Below are positions 37,420 through 48,885 of a stretch of 64,000 nt of DNA, in pieces. The notes under the pieces are model-generated. The model was not told where the DNA came from and searched no databases. It saw only the letters and a program-made list of their open reading frames with translations. Positions within the stretch are counted from its first letter, which is position 1; the number at the start of each line of letters is the position of its first letter. Where the stretch lies: contig OY776128.1 of NCBI GenBank assembly GCA_963675135.1, forward strand, positions 75,398,670 to 75,462,669, written 5' to 3'. Source of the stretch: Galeopsis tetrahit (Eukaryota > Streptophyta > Magnoliopsida > Lamiales > Lamiaceae). Made by a program: the position numbers and the translations under genes.

Positions 37420-39167
37420 CATGTGGGAGGGAGAGAGTTAAACAAATTATTATGCTTAAATTTTTAGTTCTACTTTCCCATTGTTCATCTTCTTAATAAA
37501 TGTTCTTTAACTAATTTTTTTTTTATGATTATTTTTTTTTCTCAATTTTTCGTTAGGTGTATACAAATTATTTTTTTATGATTTTTTTTTTCTCAAGTAT
37601 TTTTTTCAGATATAACTAATTAAGTCCTTAAAAGTATCATGTCAACATAAAAAAAGAAATATAATAATAAATACAAATTTCATATTTTTAAATTTGATCT
37701 TGATCTTTGAAGCATACACAAGTAAGAAACACTAAATTAAAATTAAAAAAAAAAATGTTCAATTTCTTCGTATACAAATACGAAAATACATCTTTATTTT
37801 TGGGTTAGTTGAAATAGATTTTTATTTAATTTTAAGAGGAAAAAGCACTATTTGTTCAACTTAAAAAAGGTAGAGTTTATTTGTTCCAAAAAAATACATT
37901 AAAATTATGTTTACCTTGAATTTTAAATAGCTTTTGAAAATTAATTTTTGAATTATGAATTCTTGAATTGATAATGAAGTGAATATATGTGTTTCTTTTA
38001 GTTACTAGTAGGTATGAACAAACATAAAAAATGCGTAGAAGTCATATACGGTAACACAATATTATAAACATTTTAATAATTTTTTTAGTTTAAACACAAC
38101 TTAATTTCTTTACATTACTATTAAAAAAATCAATATCCAATCGCTCTTAATTTTCAAGAGATACAATCGCTCTTAATTTTCAAGAGATACGTTGCATCAC
38201 CTATAAATATAATCGTTACATTTTTCATATTCAACTCCACACCCACTTTTCACAACTATTCATCTAGGAAAAAAGAAAACCCACTCACACCCTAATGCAT
38301 TAGGAGCAAGTATATTGCATTGCATGACATCAAATATAATAACAAGAATCAACAACTTATATACATTGTAGTTCACAATCACGTTGAGAAGACCCCCTTC
38401 GTTTCTTAATACATAGAAAAAGGTTAAAAATATAAGGGGATATATATATATTTTTTTTAACGTTCCATAACTTTTCAACTATTTCAAAAACGTTTTAAAA
38501 AAAGTTAAATTTCCTAATTACATCCCAAAACGACGTCGTATTACGTCATGGTTACGATGTCGCATTAATGCTTCTGATGACTTTGGAACGTAAATGAAAA
38601 AATTAACTAAAATTTGAGATGTAATTGAAAAACTTAACTTTTTTGTGACATTTTTTTAAAAATTAAAAAAAATATGGAAATAATAAAATTTTAAGCCTAA
38701 TAAACCTCACAATATTATATATAATATTACATTGAATTATTATATTGACATATAATTTATTAAAATGTAAATATTAAATTTTAAATTGTATAAGATAAAT
38801 TAATATTAAAATTATAATTATAATCATTTAATTTAAAAATAATGGGTAATAATAAATAGATAATCAAATACGGAGTAATATATATTAATTAAAAATTATG
38901 AATTGTGTTATCTTAAAAAAATTAAGATCAATAAATATAAAATTAATAATTACTATAAGGAATTATGCTAACATTAATGACCATAAATATAATATGTTAA
39001 CAAAATACTGTAATTCCATTCATTATAGTTTTATTTTATAAATTGAATGAAATAAAGACTAAAATTATTATAAAACAAATAAATGTGATAATGTACTATT
39101 TAATATTATTCAAAAACTATATTTACTAATTTATGCATATAAATAATATATAATCTTTATGGTGATC
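37420..39167. other. AT-rich intergenic DNA
   Basis: No gene seen. There is a duplicated AATCGCTCTTAATTTTCAAG pair at about 38139-38185. The rest is low-complexity AT DNA. Confidence 0.4.
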
Positions 39168-39185
39168 GATAATAAAATATATAAG

Positions 39186-39304
39186 GACAAAATGGGATAG
39201 CTCAAGTGGTTAGAGCACCACTACCTAGGCCCTTAGATCTTGGGTTCGAGTCATGGGGAGGGGAAAAAATGGATGGGTATTTAATGTAATTCAAAAAAAA
39301 AAAA
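39186..39304 (+). mobile_element. tRNA-derived SINE, copy 2
   Basis: Same family as 32450: GGGATAGCTCAAGTGGTTAG, GGGTTCGAGTC and an A-rich tail, 119 bp. A perfect 18-bp duplication, GATAATAAAATATATAAG, flanks it (39168-39185, 39305-39322). Confidence 0.95.
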
Positions 39305-39664
39305 GATAATAAAATATATAAGTAAATTTATTTGTTTAGATTTACATTACAAATAAAATTTATAAAAAGTATATGAAATATGAATTATAAATATAAACTT
39401 ATTTAAATCCACAAACATATCATAATTTTTTTGTAGGGTTGTTTGCTCATGGTTGGGTTGTAAATTTAAGATTCAATATTTAGTTACTCCTTCTAATCGT
39501 GAGTGCGAAAATGTGAGTGGCCCAAATAAGATTATAATCGTTTGTGTGAAAAAACTCTTTTTAAAAACGTGCAATTTAAAAGATCATGGACTATCAAAAA
39601 ATATTTTCATGAAAATCAATATGCATAGTAAGAACAAGCAATATTGAAATAAACAATAAAGAAA

Positions 39665-40850
39665 ATGAGTGGCATGGATAGATTGGAAAAAGTTTGCAAT
39701 ACAAAACAGCTAGGAGGACTAGGGGTTAGAGACATTGAAATTTTTAACAAAACTCTATTGGGGAAATGGGGATGGAGGTATCTAAATGAAAAAAACAGTT
39801 TGTGGGCAAGGGTACTTAGGTCTAGGTACGGGAATCTAGGGGACAACGGATTTAGTCTTTTCCCAACAGGGAGGGTAGGGAGGGTCTCATTGTGGTGGAA
39901 GGATGTTATAAAGGTGATAGGTGAGGGAGATGGGGGTTGGTTCCATGAAAACCTATCTAAGGTACTAGGGGATGGGAAAGATTCATTTTTCTAGGAGGAA
40001 AATTGGACGGGGGAGGGAACTCTCAAGGACAGGTTTAGGAGACTATACCAGATTAGCATAGATAAGGATAAGAGAGTGGGGGACATGGGTGTATGGGAGG
40101 GGAACACCTGGAGATGGGAATGGAGATGGAGAAGGACACTTTTTGATAGGGAACTAGCACTGCTTAACGATCTGATATCTGTGATGGACAAGTTTCCACC
40201 AAAAGAAGGACTCGAAGACACGTGAAAATGGAGAGCATCGAACACAGGGAAGTTCTCCACGAAGGAAACGTACTCGATCCTGTTCAACCAAAGCCAAGGC
40301 ACTCGACCGGACGATGGACCGATATAAGGATTCACAAGCATTTGGAAGAATTTTGCACCACCAAAAGTCAAGGCCCACGCTTGGAGACTCTTATGGGGAA
40401 GGCTGCCAACACGATCCAACCTAAGAAGAAGGAACATCCTGAACCAAAACGACGACCTAAGGTGTGTACTATGTGGTGAGAGTGAAGAAACCGAGAAACA
40501 CATCTTTCTGGAATGTGCTCAAGCATACCAAGTGTGGATGAAATGTCTCAAATGACTCAACCTACCGTCACCACTACCGTCGGACCTGCTAAGTAACTTC
40601 TTAGGGTTTGGAGGCCTCATCAAAGGAAGAAACGGGAAGAAGATCGCCACATGTATATGGATGTGTGTGGTGTGACTTATATGGAAAGGGAGAAACGCAG
40701 TCCTATTCAGGAATGAGAACTTCACAATCACAAAGATCAAGGAGGAGCTAAGGGCAAGACTATGGAGCTGGTTCACAATCAAATATCCTACTCAAAACAC
40801 TTTTCCGTTCAAGACCTGGGTGACAGATCCACTCAAGTGCATGGTTTGAG
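39665..40850 (+). pseudogene. LINE (L1-type) ORF2 C-terminal fragment, decayed
   Basis: Translation gives KVCNTKQLGGLGVRDIEIFN and LLGKWGWRYL, the region after the reverse transcriptase in plant L1 ORF2. After a stop at about 39992 and frame changes come zinc-finger-RVT phrases (FAPPKVKAHAWRLLWGRLPT, CVLCGESEETEKHIFLEC) and a C-terminal LIWKGRNAVLFRNE. Several stops and a frameshift (around 40200-40320) show it is dead. The reverse transcriptase core itself is absent. Confidence 0.85.
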
Positions 40851-40890
40851 ATTTATATAGCATTAGATTTACTGTTTCCCAAATGATAAG

Positions 40891-41226
40891 TGTTGAAATT
40901 TTTGAACACCCAACAATGGCTTTACAAAATTGACATAAATAAATAACAGAACTGTAAATACAATTGAATTAATATTTACACAAAGTCTTCGATTTTCCTC
41001 TTTTAGCAGCTTCCCAAAACAGGCAGGTTCTCGAAATCAGCAGCAACGACCCCGTCTCACGAACAATAGGAACAAAGTTAAAGTCGAGTCAAGGAAACCC
41101 TTTTCCCGCAAAACGAATACGTCCCGGCTAGTGCTCACGGTTTGACGTTACGTTTTAAAAGGTAAAACGACTTTCGCCTCTATACGAGCAGCACCACAAC
41201 GTATAGAGTTCCAACGAACTGAATCG
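40891..41226 (-). repeat. Terminal inverted R-U5 segment, left arm
   Basis: Inverse of 43114-43466. The left arm lacks about 17 bases present in the right arm (near the CTCTTTTAGCAG phrase); otherwise differences are few. The match breaks sharply after GAACTGAATCG. Confidence 0.9.
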
Positions 41227-41426
41227 ACACGAAAACTGGACTACACTCTATATGCTTGATGCAAAATATGTGATGCTATGATTTTTCTAGAAAATCTCAA
41301 GTGTTGTGTGTAAGAGTTTTTTTGCAACATAAAACATGCACCCTATTTATAGGCATGTTCCAACATGTGAGGGGTCTCCACATTTATTATGGCATTTATG
41401 CTATTTGTAACGCCTTGCGGTTACAA

Positions 41427-41585
41427 GATTTAATTATGACATTCATGGTTATTTAATTATGACATTCATGGTTTTGTAACTCCTTGCGGTTACAAATTCA
41501 TTACTGAAACGGGTTACAAGATTTAATTATGACATTCATGGTTTTGTAACTCCTTGCGGTTACAAATTCATTACTGAAACGTCTA
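41427..41585. repeat. Short tandem duplication inside the LTR
   Basis: ATTTAATTATGACATTCATG and GTAACTCCTTGCGGTTACAA are repeated two to three times in direct order. Confidence 0.8.
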
Positions 41586-43113
41586 TAAATCTGGACACCC
41601 GAACGTCCAAGTTCATCACAATTTGTAACGTCAATGCGTATAGACTATTGGATTGCTCCTTAGTCATTATTATTTGAACCATTGTAACACCCTCCTATTT
41701 ATAAGGAGTAATTAGCCCCATTAAACTTTCAAAGTTTTAATGTGGGACAATTATCAAGTTGTAACATTTTATCCCATAAAGTGTATTATTTGACGTTTCA
41801 ACTTCGTGAATTAATTTCTCACTCACCGAAATTCGGTTTTGAGATTTTAAATACACTACGATCATCTACTCCGAGAGTAGAACGATTTTATGCCATTTAA
41901 TTTCCTTGAAATTACATTTATAGCCCTCAATAAATTGGTCAAAGACGAGTGTTCTCCACTCTCATTTTAAAATCAATTAATTAATTAAAATTAATCAATT
42001 TCTAACCAATTTCTCCAACAATCCCCCACATGAGTGGAAATTACACCCATAATTATACAGACTCGCAATCCAGTTCTCAAGAAACACTATTGCATCCGGA
42101 TAGGTAGTTTGTGGCTTTGAACCTTTCGTAGTCAAACACTATCGAGTACACCAGCGGCTTAGTGGACACACTGCCTTGAACTATTCCTCCTTAGTGTGTA
42201 CCGAGACAACAGTGTAGACACAATAAAGCCTCAATGCCTTTTCGTTCTCATGTTTTTGTCCGTTTTGGCCATGGACATCCTTTAATTTAATAAGTGTTAG
42301 TCGAAGCGGCCCTCACTTCTCACTTATATAGGTGATCTCCTTTAGAGTATCCCGTCATACTTAACCTCCTCGAGGCGTTAGAAATCATTAAAAGTCAAAG
42401 ACTTAACCTTTACCACAATCTTACGGGTTTCGACACTTGGTGTTGTGCTCTCTAAGGAATAGTAGGGAATACCAAGTGTTTCCAACAAACATTCACAGCT
42501 TAGTTTTCCCATTGAACCAAGATCTTGGGATCTCCAGTCAACATGGTTGGGTTACCACTGTTTACGTTTTTATTTGTGGATTTTTGGACTCATTCCTTCT
42601 AGCACATTTATTTGATCTCGATTTTAAGCCTTTTGTAGCAGATCTGCTTGAGACCAAACATTTTTAAATACCCCCACATTTTGAGATATTTAAAAACCCA
42701 CCTCCTATTGCACAACCTTCAAATCACATACGTCTATGTGACTTAAGTGTAGAAGTCTAATGTTCCTTTCAAAATTAAATGACAATTTTTGTCAATTTTT
42801 AAACTTCCACACATATCATATACCCTTTAGGTTTATTGATATTTGGAATATTAATAAATTATAATTTATTAATCTTTTTATAGCTTTAGATTTACAAAAA
42901 TCTCAAACGCTATAAAGAGGAACATTTAATTACATAAATAATCGTAAATGTAATTTTATTCATATGCTATTATTATTATAGCATTTGATCATTCTCCGAT
43001 TGTATTTTTCAATCCGGAGTTTCACAAACAAGTCATAGAGACTCATACCACGAACTTCTTAGTTCCGTCATCCTCGATTTTGTACTTTCGTTCCAAAGAT
43101 TCCCACAATTCTC

Positions 43114-43466
43114 CGATTCAGTTCGTTGGAACTCTATACGTTGTGGTGCTGCTCGTATAGAGGCGAAAGTCGTTTTACCTTTTAAAACGTTACGTCAAAC
43201 CGTGAGCACTAGCCGGGACGTATTCGTTTTGCGGGAAAAGGGTTTCCTTGACTCGACTTTAACTTTGTTCCTATTGTTCGTGAGATGGGGTCGTTGCTGC
43301 TGATTTCGAGAACCTGCCTGTTTTGGGAAGCTATTAAAGGAGAAAAACTGCTAAAAGAGGAAAATCGAAGACTTTGTGTAAATATTAATTCAATTGTATT
43401 TACAGTTCTGTTATTTATTTCTGTCAATTTTGTAAAGCCATTGTTGGGTGCTCAAAAATTCCAACA
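43114..43466 (+). repeat. Terminal inverted R-U5 segment, right arm
   Basis: Inverse partner of 40891-41226, ending in CCAACA at the outer edge. It starts downstream of the TATA-box region, so it carries only the transcribed R-U5 portion of the LTR. Confidence 0.9.
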
Positions 43467-44113
43467 ATAAGAACTGTACACTGAACTTCGGGTATGTCTT
43501 GTACCCAGTATTAATACAATCACTTTTTACCGATCAAAAAATAATAATAATAATACTATGTGTATAATGGTTCAAATGTAAAATATCCTGCGTCCATTTA
43601 TCATATTTTGAACTGTGATTGATGTCTTATTCATTGCATCTAAGTTTTAAATAAATTGGCTCACACTATTTCTATTGCAACTTATCTTTAATTATTTATG
43701 CTACAAAATTCGATCTTATCATTTTTAAACATCGTTATTGTACTTTTAAAATAAAAAATTTAGGTTCGTTTCTTTAGTTACTGGTGCTTCAAGTGCTGCA
43801 TTATGCAGAATTGAGGGTGTTACAAATAACTGCATCTTAATAGGTGTAAACTTATAGTACTATTTTATTAGCCCAGATAATTAATTTTAATTGAAAGCAC
43901 CTATATCCCATATATTGTAAATAAATATTTTCTTGTCATTCAACTTGGGGTTTTTGATTAAATTAAACATAATGATTCGGCTTTATTACTTTTTATAATG
44001 AAGCTAGCACTGTGTTTCCATTAGTAACTCAAACTTTTTGTTAAATTTTCCAACTAATCCATTTCTTGAATAATAAAATATTTTTTTTTCTAGAATATTT
44101 CTGGTGTATTACA

Positions 44114-46896
44114 CAGTTCATAAAGGCCACCTTCCAAATGCACCCGGATAAGTCTCCAGGGCCAGATGGATTTAACCCGGCATTCTACCAGAATTTTTGG
44201 AGTGAGGTGGGACAAGATGTTTTTGAGGCAGGTGTGGGGTGGCTACAGAGGGAGAGGTTCCCAGACTCATTGAATAATACACATGTTGTTTTGATCCCGA
44301 AAATTAACAGCCCTGAGACAATGAGAGACCTGCGTCCGATTTCCTTATGTAATGTCGCTTACAAAATACTATCCAAGGTCCTGTGCAACAGGCTGAAGGA
44401 GGTGCTGCCAGGCTTGATAGACCAGGCGCAATCAGCTTTCGTTAGTGGCCGAGCTATCCAAGATAATATATTGATAGCTTTTGAGATTATCCACGCGATG
44501 AAGAAGAGAAAGAAAGGCCGAGAAGGGGAGGTGGCACTCAAGATTGACATCAGCAAGGCTTATGACAGAGTGGATTGGCAGTATCTGGAGAGGTTGCTGA
44601 ACACCCTGGGGTTCTGTCCGGTTTGGATACGGTGGATGATGTTATGTGTCAACACGGTAAAATACTCATTCCAGGTTAACAATGACATGGTAGGCCCCAT
44701 TACATCAACCCCTTGTTTCCCTATTTGTTCATTCTCTGTGCAGAGGGTCTCTCGGCCCTTATAAGGCGGAGGAACGAAGAAGGGAGAATTCACGGAGCTA
44801 GAATTTGTCGGGGAGCACCAGAAGTTTCCCACCTTCTGTTTGCTGATGACAACATGCTGTTTTGTCAGGCGTCGTATGACGAAGCGACGGCGTTAAAGGA
44901 GATATTAGATGATTATGAAAGAACATCTGGCCAGGCCATAAATTACAACAAGTCGGGAATTTATTACAGCAGTAATGTGACCTTGGCGAGAAGGGCAGTA
45001 GTGGGACATCTTCTGGGAGTTTATCAACCATTGAATACGGGAAGGTACTTGGGCCTTCCGTCGCTTATTGGAAGAAGGAAAAGGGATATCTTCAGGTACT
45101 TAAGAGACCGTTTATGGGAGCGGCTGCAGGGGTGGAGCAAGAGGAAGATTTCCAAAGCGGGAAAGGAGGTGTTGATTAAGGCGGCGGCGCAAGCCATCCC
45201 GGCGTTCGCTATGGGGATTTTCTTAATCCCGCATACCATTACAAATGAACTTCAGAAAATGCTAAACGCCTATTGGTGGGGCTCTGGAGGGGGAACTAAA
45301 GGAATTAGGTGGACCTCGTGGGAAAAATTGTGCAACAGCAAGCAGGCAGGCTCAATGGGGTTTAGAAACCTACACCTCTTTAATGTTGCCCTGTTGGGCA
45401 AGGTAGGGTGGAGGCTTCAAACAGAACCTGACTCTCTCATGTGTAGAGTTCTAAAGGCGAGATATTTCCCGCGGAGTGATTTCCTATCTGCGAGATTGGG
45501 AAGCAACCCAAGCTATACGTGGAGGGGCGTCTATGAGTCACAAACACTGGTCAGGCGTGGAACCAGGTGGAAAGTGGGCAGTGGGGCTCAGATTAGAGCT
45601 TGGGGCCAACCTTGGATAAATGATGGCAATGATTTCTGGTTGCGGGGGATAACACTTGAAGGCCTTGAGGGTGCGAGGGTCAAGGACTTAATGATACCAG
45701 GCCAGGCAAGTTGGGATGTGGAGTTTCTTGAGAACATTTTGGAGCCGACGGATGTGGATAGAATCACCGGTACAGTCATTCCACCGGCGGGGTCGGAAGA
45801 TGAATTAATCTGGCATTATACTCAGAACGGAAAATATTCAGTGAAGACCGCGGATAAATTGGCTGCGGAGTTAACCAGTGAAAATAGAGATTATGATGGG
45901 CGAGACTGGAAAGAAATTTGGAGTTTGAAAGCACCCCCAAAAGTGCGTAATTTCATGTGGCGGCTTTGTCGGGGTTACTTGCCAACTCGAGCCAGACTAC
46001 GGGGCAGGCATATCATTCAATCGAGCGAGTGCCCCAAATGCTCAATGGGGGAGGAGGACGAATGGCATGCATTCTTAGCCTGTCCCACAGTGATAGATGC
46101 GTGGAGAACAGCAGCGTATAGGGGAAAATTAAGTCAGGCTACGATGGCATCCAACACTGTGGAAGAGGTGGTGTTTACCATGATAAGGGAACTAGAGGTA
46201 GCAACACTTCCAGTATTTGCCACGACGTTGTGAGGACTGTGGAAAGAGAGGAATGCATCGCTGTGGACAGGGGCATGCATGCCAACATCAGTAGCAGTGC
46301 CGAGGGCTATTGCTCAACTGGAGGAGTGGGCGGGAGTCAGTAGATGGGGAGTTGTAGTGCATGGCCAACTGAAGTGTAAGGCGTGGCACCGACCACCGGA
46401 GTCATACGTGAAGCTTAATGTGGATGTCGCGTTCTTCCGAGAATCGAGAGAGATGGGCTTTGGAGCGGTGGTGCATAATGAGAGGGGTGCTTTTGTTGCT
46501 GCTAGAACAAGAGTACATGCGGGGGTGTATGAGGCGGATGAGGGGGAAGCGCTGAGTGTGTTGGAAGCGCTCTCATGGATTAAAACGCTGGGCTATGAAA
46601 AAATAATGGTCGAGGCCGACGCGAAACTGGTGGTGGACTCGATAAATGGAGACAAAAATGAGAGAACGAGATTCGGTGATATTATTAGAGAGTGTGTTAG
46701 GGTGAAATCTACATTATTACATTGTTCTGTTGCACATATTCCTCGTGTGGCCAATGAGAAGGCACACAATTTGGCTAGAGCAGCTAGGATGTTTTCAACT
46801 CCTCATGTATGGTACGACCCCCCGTCTTGTGTGGTGGGCATACCGAATGGCGTTTGCAGTTGCTAATAAAATTTGAAGGTTTTTCTTCAAAAAAAA
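44114..46896 (+). pseudogene. 5'-truncated LINE (L1-type) ORF2: reverse transcriptase, zinc finger and RNase H
   Basis: The fragment starts inside ORF2 at the PDKSPGPDGF motif of the reverse transcriptase. RPISLCNVAYKILSKVL and ALKIDISKAYDRVDW follow. Around 44710 a small deletion with frameshift removes the GLRQG-type motif. The catalytic FADD box comes next, then the thumb region, a zf-RVT domain (APPKVRNFMWRLCRGYLPT, CPKCSMGEEDEWHAFLACP), an in-frame TGA at 46231-46233, and a C-terminal RNase H (KLNVDVAFFRESREMGFGAV). It ends TAATAAAATTTGAAGG...AAAAAAAA, an A-rich tail. It lacks ORF1 and the endonuclease and is dead. No target duplication is visible. Confidence 0.93.
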
Positions 46897-47084
46897 TATA
46901 TTATATCATATTAATTTTTTTAATTTAATAGTGTATATATTTATACAAAATTAATTTAAGGGAAAATCTTAAATGCACAATGTGCACAGATCAATTTTTT
47001 GTGCACACGCTTTTTTGACCGTTTTTTCTACAAATTCTTCCCCCCTTCTCCTCTCTTCTCCTCCGCAACCGCTCAAAGTATAAA

Positions 47085-47304
47085 CTAGTCCACGTGGTCC
47101 GCACGCACAAAGGCGCCGACGATAAGGTCTACAAGTGCGCGTACGAGCAGGAGGATCCGCAAGGGAAAGTCGCCGCTAAGCTATGTGAACAATAATGATC
47201 GCATATTCATCAACGTCGTCAGATCTGGTGGTGGTGCTTTCATTGCTGCGATTGCCGCTCCTTCCGCCGCCACACCGGAGAGCGTCGTCGAAGCATCGAA
47301 GGAG
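47085..47304 (+). other. Captured gene fragment in element B
   Basis: GC-rich, codon-like DNA. One stretch reads VHVVRTHKGADDKVYKCAYE and, in another frame farther on, INVVRSGGGAFIAAIAAPSA, followed by a donor-like GAAG|GAG|GTGAGT at about 47304. The base composition contrasts with the rest of the element. Parent gene not recognised. Confidence 0.5.
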
Positions 47305-47509
47305 GTGAGTGTTTTTGCTTTTTTTTTTATGTAGTTTCTTTCATTCTGTTTTTTAAATTTCTTTTTGTACAGAACGATTTTATTTAGGGCATTTATGATG
47401 CTCCATTCATGGTATATTTTGTTGTTTGTTTCCAACACATCATCACTTTTCAAGGCAGACTTTTCAAGGAGCTTCTGAGTGGAAGGAAAGAGGGACTATG
47501 AATTATTTA

Positions 47510-48020
47510 TTTATTATTGAAAAGTGAAAATTTTATTATTGAAAAGTGGAAATTTTTGTTATTGAAAAGTGCTAAATTTATTATTGAAAAGTAGTAGATA
47601 TTTTAACTGAAAAGTGTAATTTTTATTATTGAAAAGTGGTAGATATTTTAACTGAAAAGTGTAATTTTTATTATTGAAAAGTGGTAGATATTTTAACTGA
47701 AAAGTGTAATTTTTATTATTGAAAAGTGGTAGATGGTAGATATTTTAACTGAAAAGTGTAATTTTTATTATTGAAAAAGTAGTATATATTTTAACTGAAA
47801 AGTGTAATTTTTATTATTGAAAAGTGGTAGATATTTTAATTGAAAAGTGTAATTTTTATTATTGAAAAAGTAGTATATATTTTAACTGAAAAGTGTAATT
47901 TTTATTATTGAAAAGTGGTAGATATTTTAATTGAAAAGTGTAATTTTTATTATTGAAAAGTGGTAGATATTTTAATTGAAAAGTGCAATTTTTATTATTG
48001 AAAAGTGGTAGATATTTTAA
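47510..48020 (-). repeat. 45-bp AAAAGTG tandem array in element B
   Basis: About eleven units of TTATTATTGAAAAGTGGTAG + ATATTTTAACTGAAAAGTGT + AATTT, the same unit as the inverted arm of element A. The copies are very homogeneous. Confidence 0.9.
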
Positions 48021-48027
48021 TTAAAAA

Positions 48028-48105
48028 AGAAGATCACAAGTTTTGAACTTGTGACCTTATACCTATCTTCACTTGTTGTAACCACTAGACCAACAACCAT
48101 CTTAT
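48028..48105 (-). other. tRNA-like remnant in element B
   Basis: The minus strand reads GTTGGTCTAGTGGTTACAA, then CACAAGTTCAAAACTTGTG, similar to box A and a T-arm with box B. It is homologous in position to the remnant at 6495 in element A. Confidence 0.45.
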
Positions 48106-48499
48106 GATTAATTTTCGTTTTTCTTACTTGATAAGGGTTGCCCTGTGCATTAGTGTGCATGCAGTGCACAGAGACCAACTCTTAATTTAATAGTGTATAT
48201 ATTTATACAAATAAAATTTAGATGTTTTTAATATTGAATTGACTAATTAATTCATTCATTGTAAAAGAAATTGTTCAGTGTGTTGTCAAAAAAAAAAAAT
48301 ACAGTGTTTATGTACAATAATAAACAATATGGTGTGATTGAATCATGCTATTTTCTAGCTATTCAATGATTTTGGTGTGTACTGAATTGAATTGAAATAA
48401 ACTAAACTCATCCCTTGCTACCCTATATATAACTTACTCATCCTCACTTACCCTTTATCCCCTCATCAACTATTATTCATTCCTTCACTCTCGATCTAT

Positions 48500-48790
48500 A
48501 ATGACAAATTACATTCATTATCATTCGTTACTCAATTTCGTTAATGACAAATGAGTTGGTAAGTTACTCAAATGTATTGAGATTATTATCATTCTTTAAT
48601 CAATTTCTTCTTTTTTTGATAGACAATATGGGTGAATAACCTTCTCGTCTAGAGCATAAGGTGGAAGGACACTTCAAGGTTGTATATCAAGAGTTGCCGA
48701 AGTTTCCATGCATGATGTACTCGTTAAAGGAGTCTAAGAGTTGAAAGTTAAGTATCCAGTGTCAATAAAACAAATTGTTTAGTTGAAACT
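48500..48790 (+). pseudogene. Copy III of the small two-exon gene, degraded
   Basis: ATGACAAATTACATTCATTA starts a frame that stops quickly. A donor, GAGTTG|GTAAGT at 48558, and an acceptor, TTTGATAG near 48622, parallel copy II. Exon 2 (GTGAATAACCTTCTCGTCTA) hits a TAG where copy II reads on. Confidence 0.55.
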
Positions 48791-48885
48791 GTTATGATAA
48801 TTGGTTGAGAGAGTTATATTGAATGAAAGAGTTAAAAAAATATGGTCTTAATAAAAGTTCTTTAGCTATGTTATTTGTTTGATAA

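Larger units (their letters stand above)
40891..43466 (-). mobile_element. LTR-retrotransposon remnant with two outward-facing U5 ends
   Basis: A 5-bp duplication, ATAAG (40886-40890, 43467-43471), flanks a unit that begins TGTTGAAATTTTTG and ends CAAAAATTCCAACA. The left 1.1 kb is a complete LTR on the minus strand: CAACA end at 40891, TATA box at about 41350, TGTTGGAG start near 42017, preceded by a polypurine-tract-like CATGTGGGGGAT. About 1.1 kb of 3' internal non-coding sequence follows. It ends in an inverted partial LTR (43114-43466) that is again an R-U5 end. Both ends of the insertion are therefore the same LTR terminus. No coding domain remains. Confidence 0.75.
46960..48181. mobile_element. 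Mutator-like element B: element A family, with captured exon-like DNA
   Basis: The left end is GGGAAAATCTTAAATGCAC and the right end AGAGACCAACTC. A perfect 9-bp duplication, TTAATTTAA (46951-46959, 48182-48190), flanks it. Interior: a GC-rich exon-like stretch (47085-47304), an array of AAAAGTG repeats in one orientation only (47510-48020), then a tRNA-like remnant (48028-48105). Confidence 0.88.
43570..48500 (+). repeat. Duplicated unit, copy III, split by a LINE and element B
   Basis: 43570-44113 aligns with copies I and II (AGGTTCGTTTCTTTAGTTAC, TGTTACAAATAACTGCATC). The unit resumes at 46897 with TATATCATATTA and again after 48182, with the leader CTATATATAACTTACTCATC at 48419. About 190 bp present in copy II (36415-36600) are missing at the LINE junction. 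A 31-bp local duplication (TTAATTTAATAGTGTATATA...) lies on both sides of element B. Confidence 0.7.

Noticed and set aside
40222..40479. An independent 85-residue plus-strand protein
   Set aside because: It lies within the decayed LINE fragment, out of phase with part of the real ORF2 remains.
40891..43466. A MULE with 340-bp terminal inverted repeats
   Set aside because: The duplication is 5 bp, the ends are TG...CA, and the left part has a TATA box and polypurine tract placed as in an LTR element.
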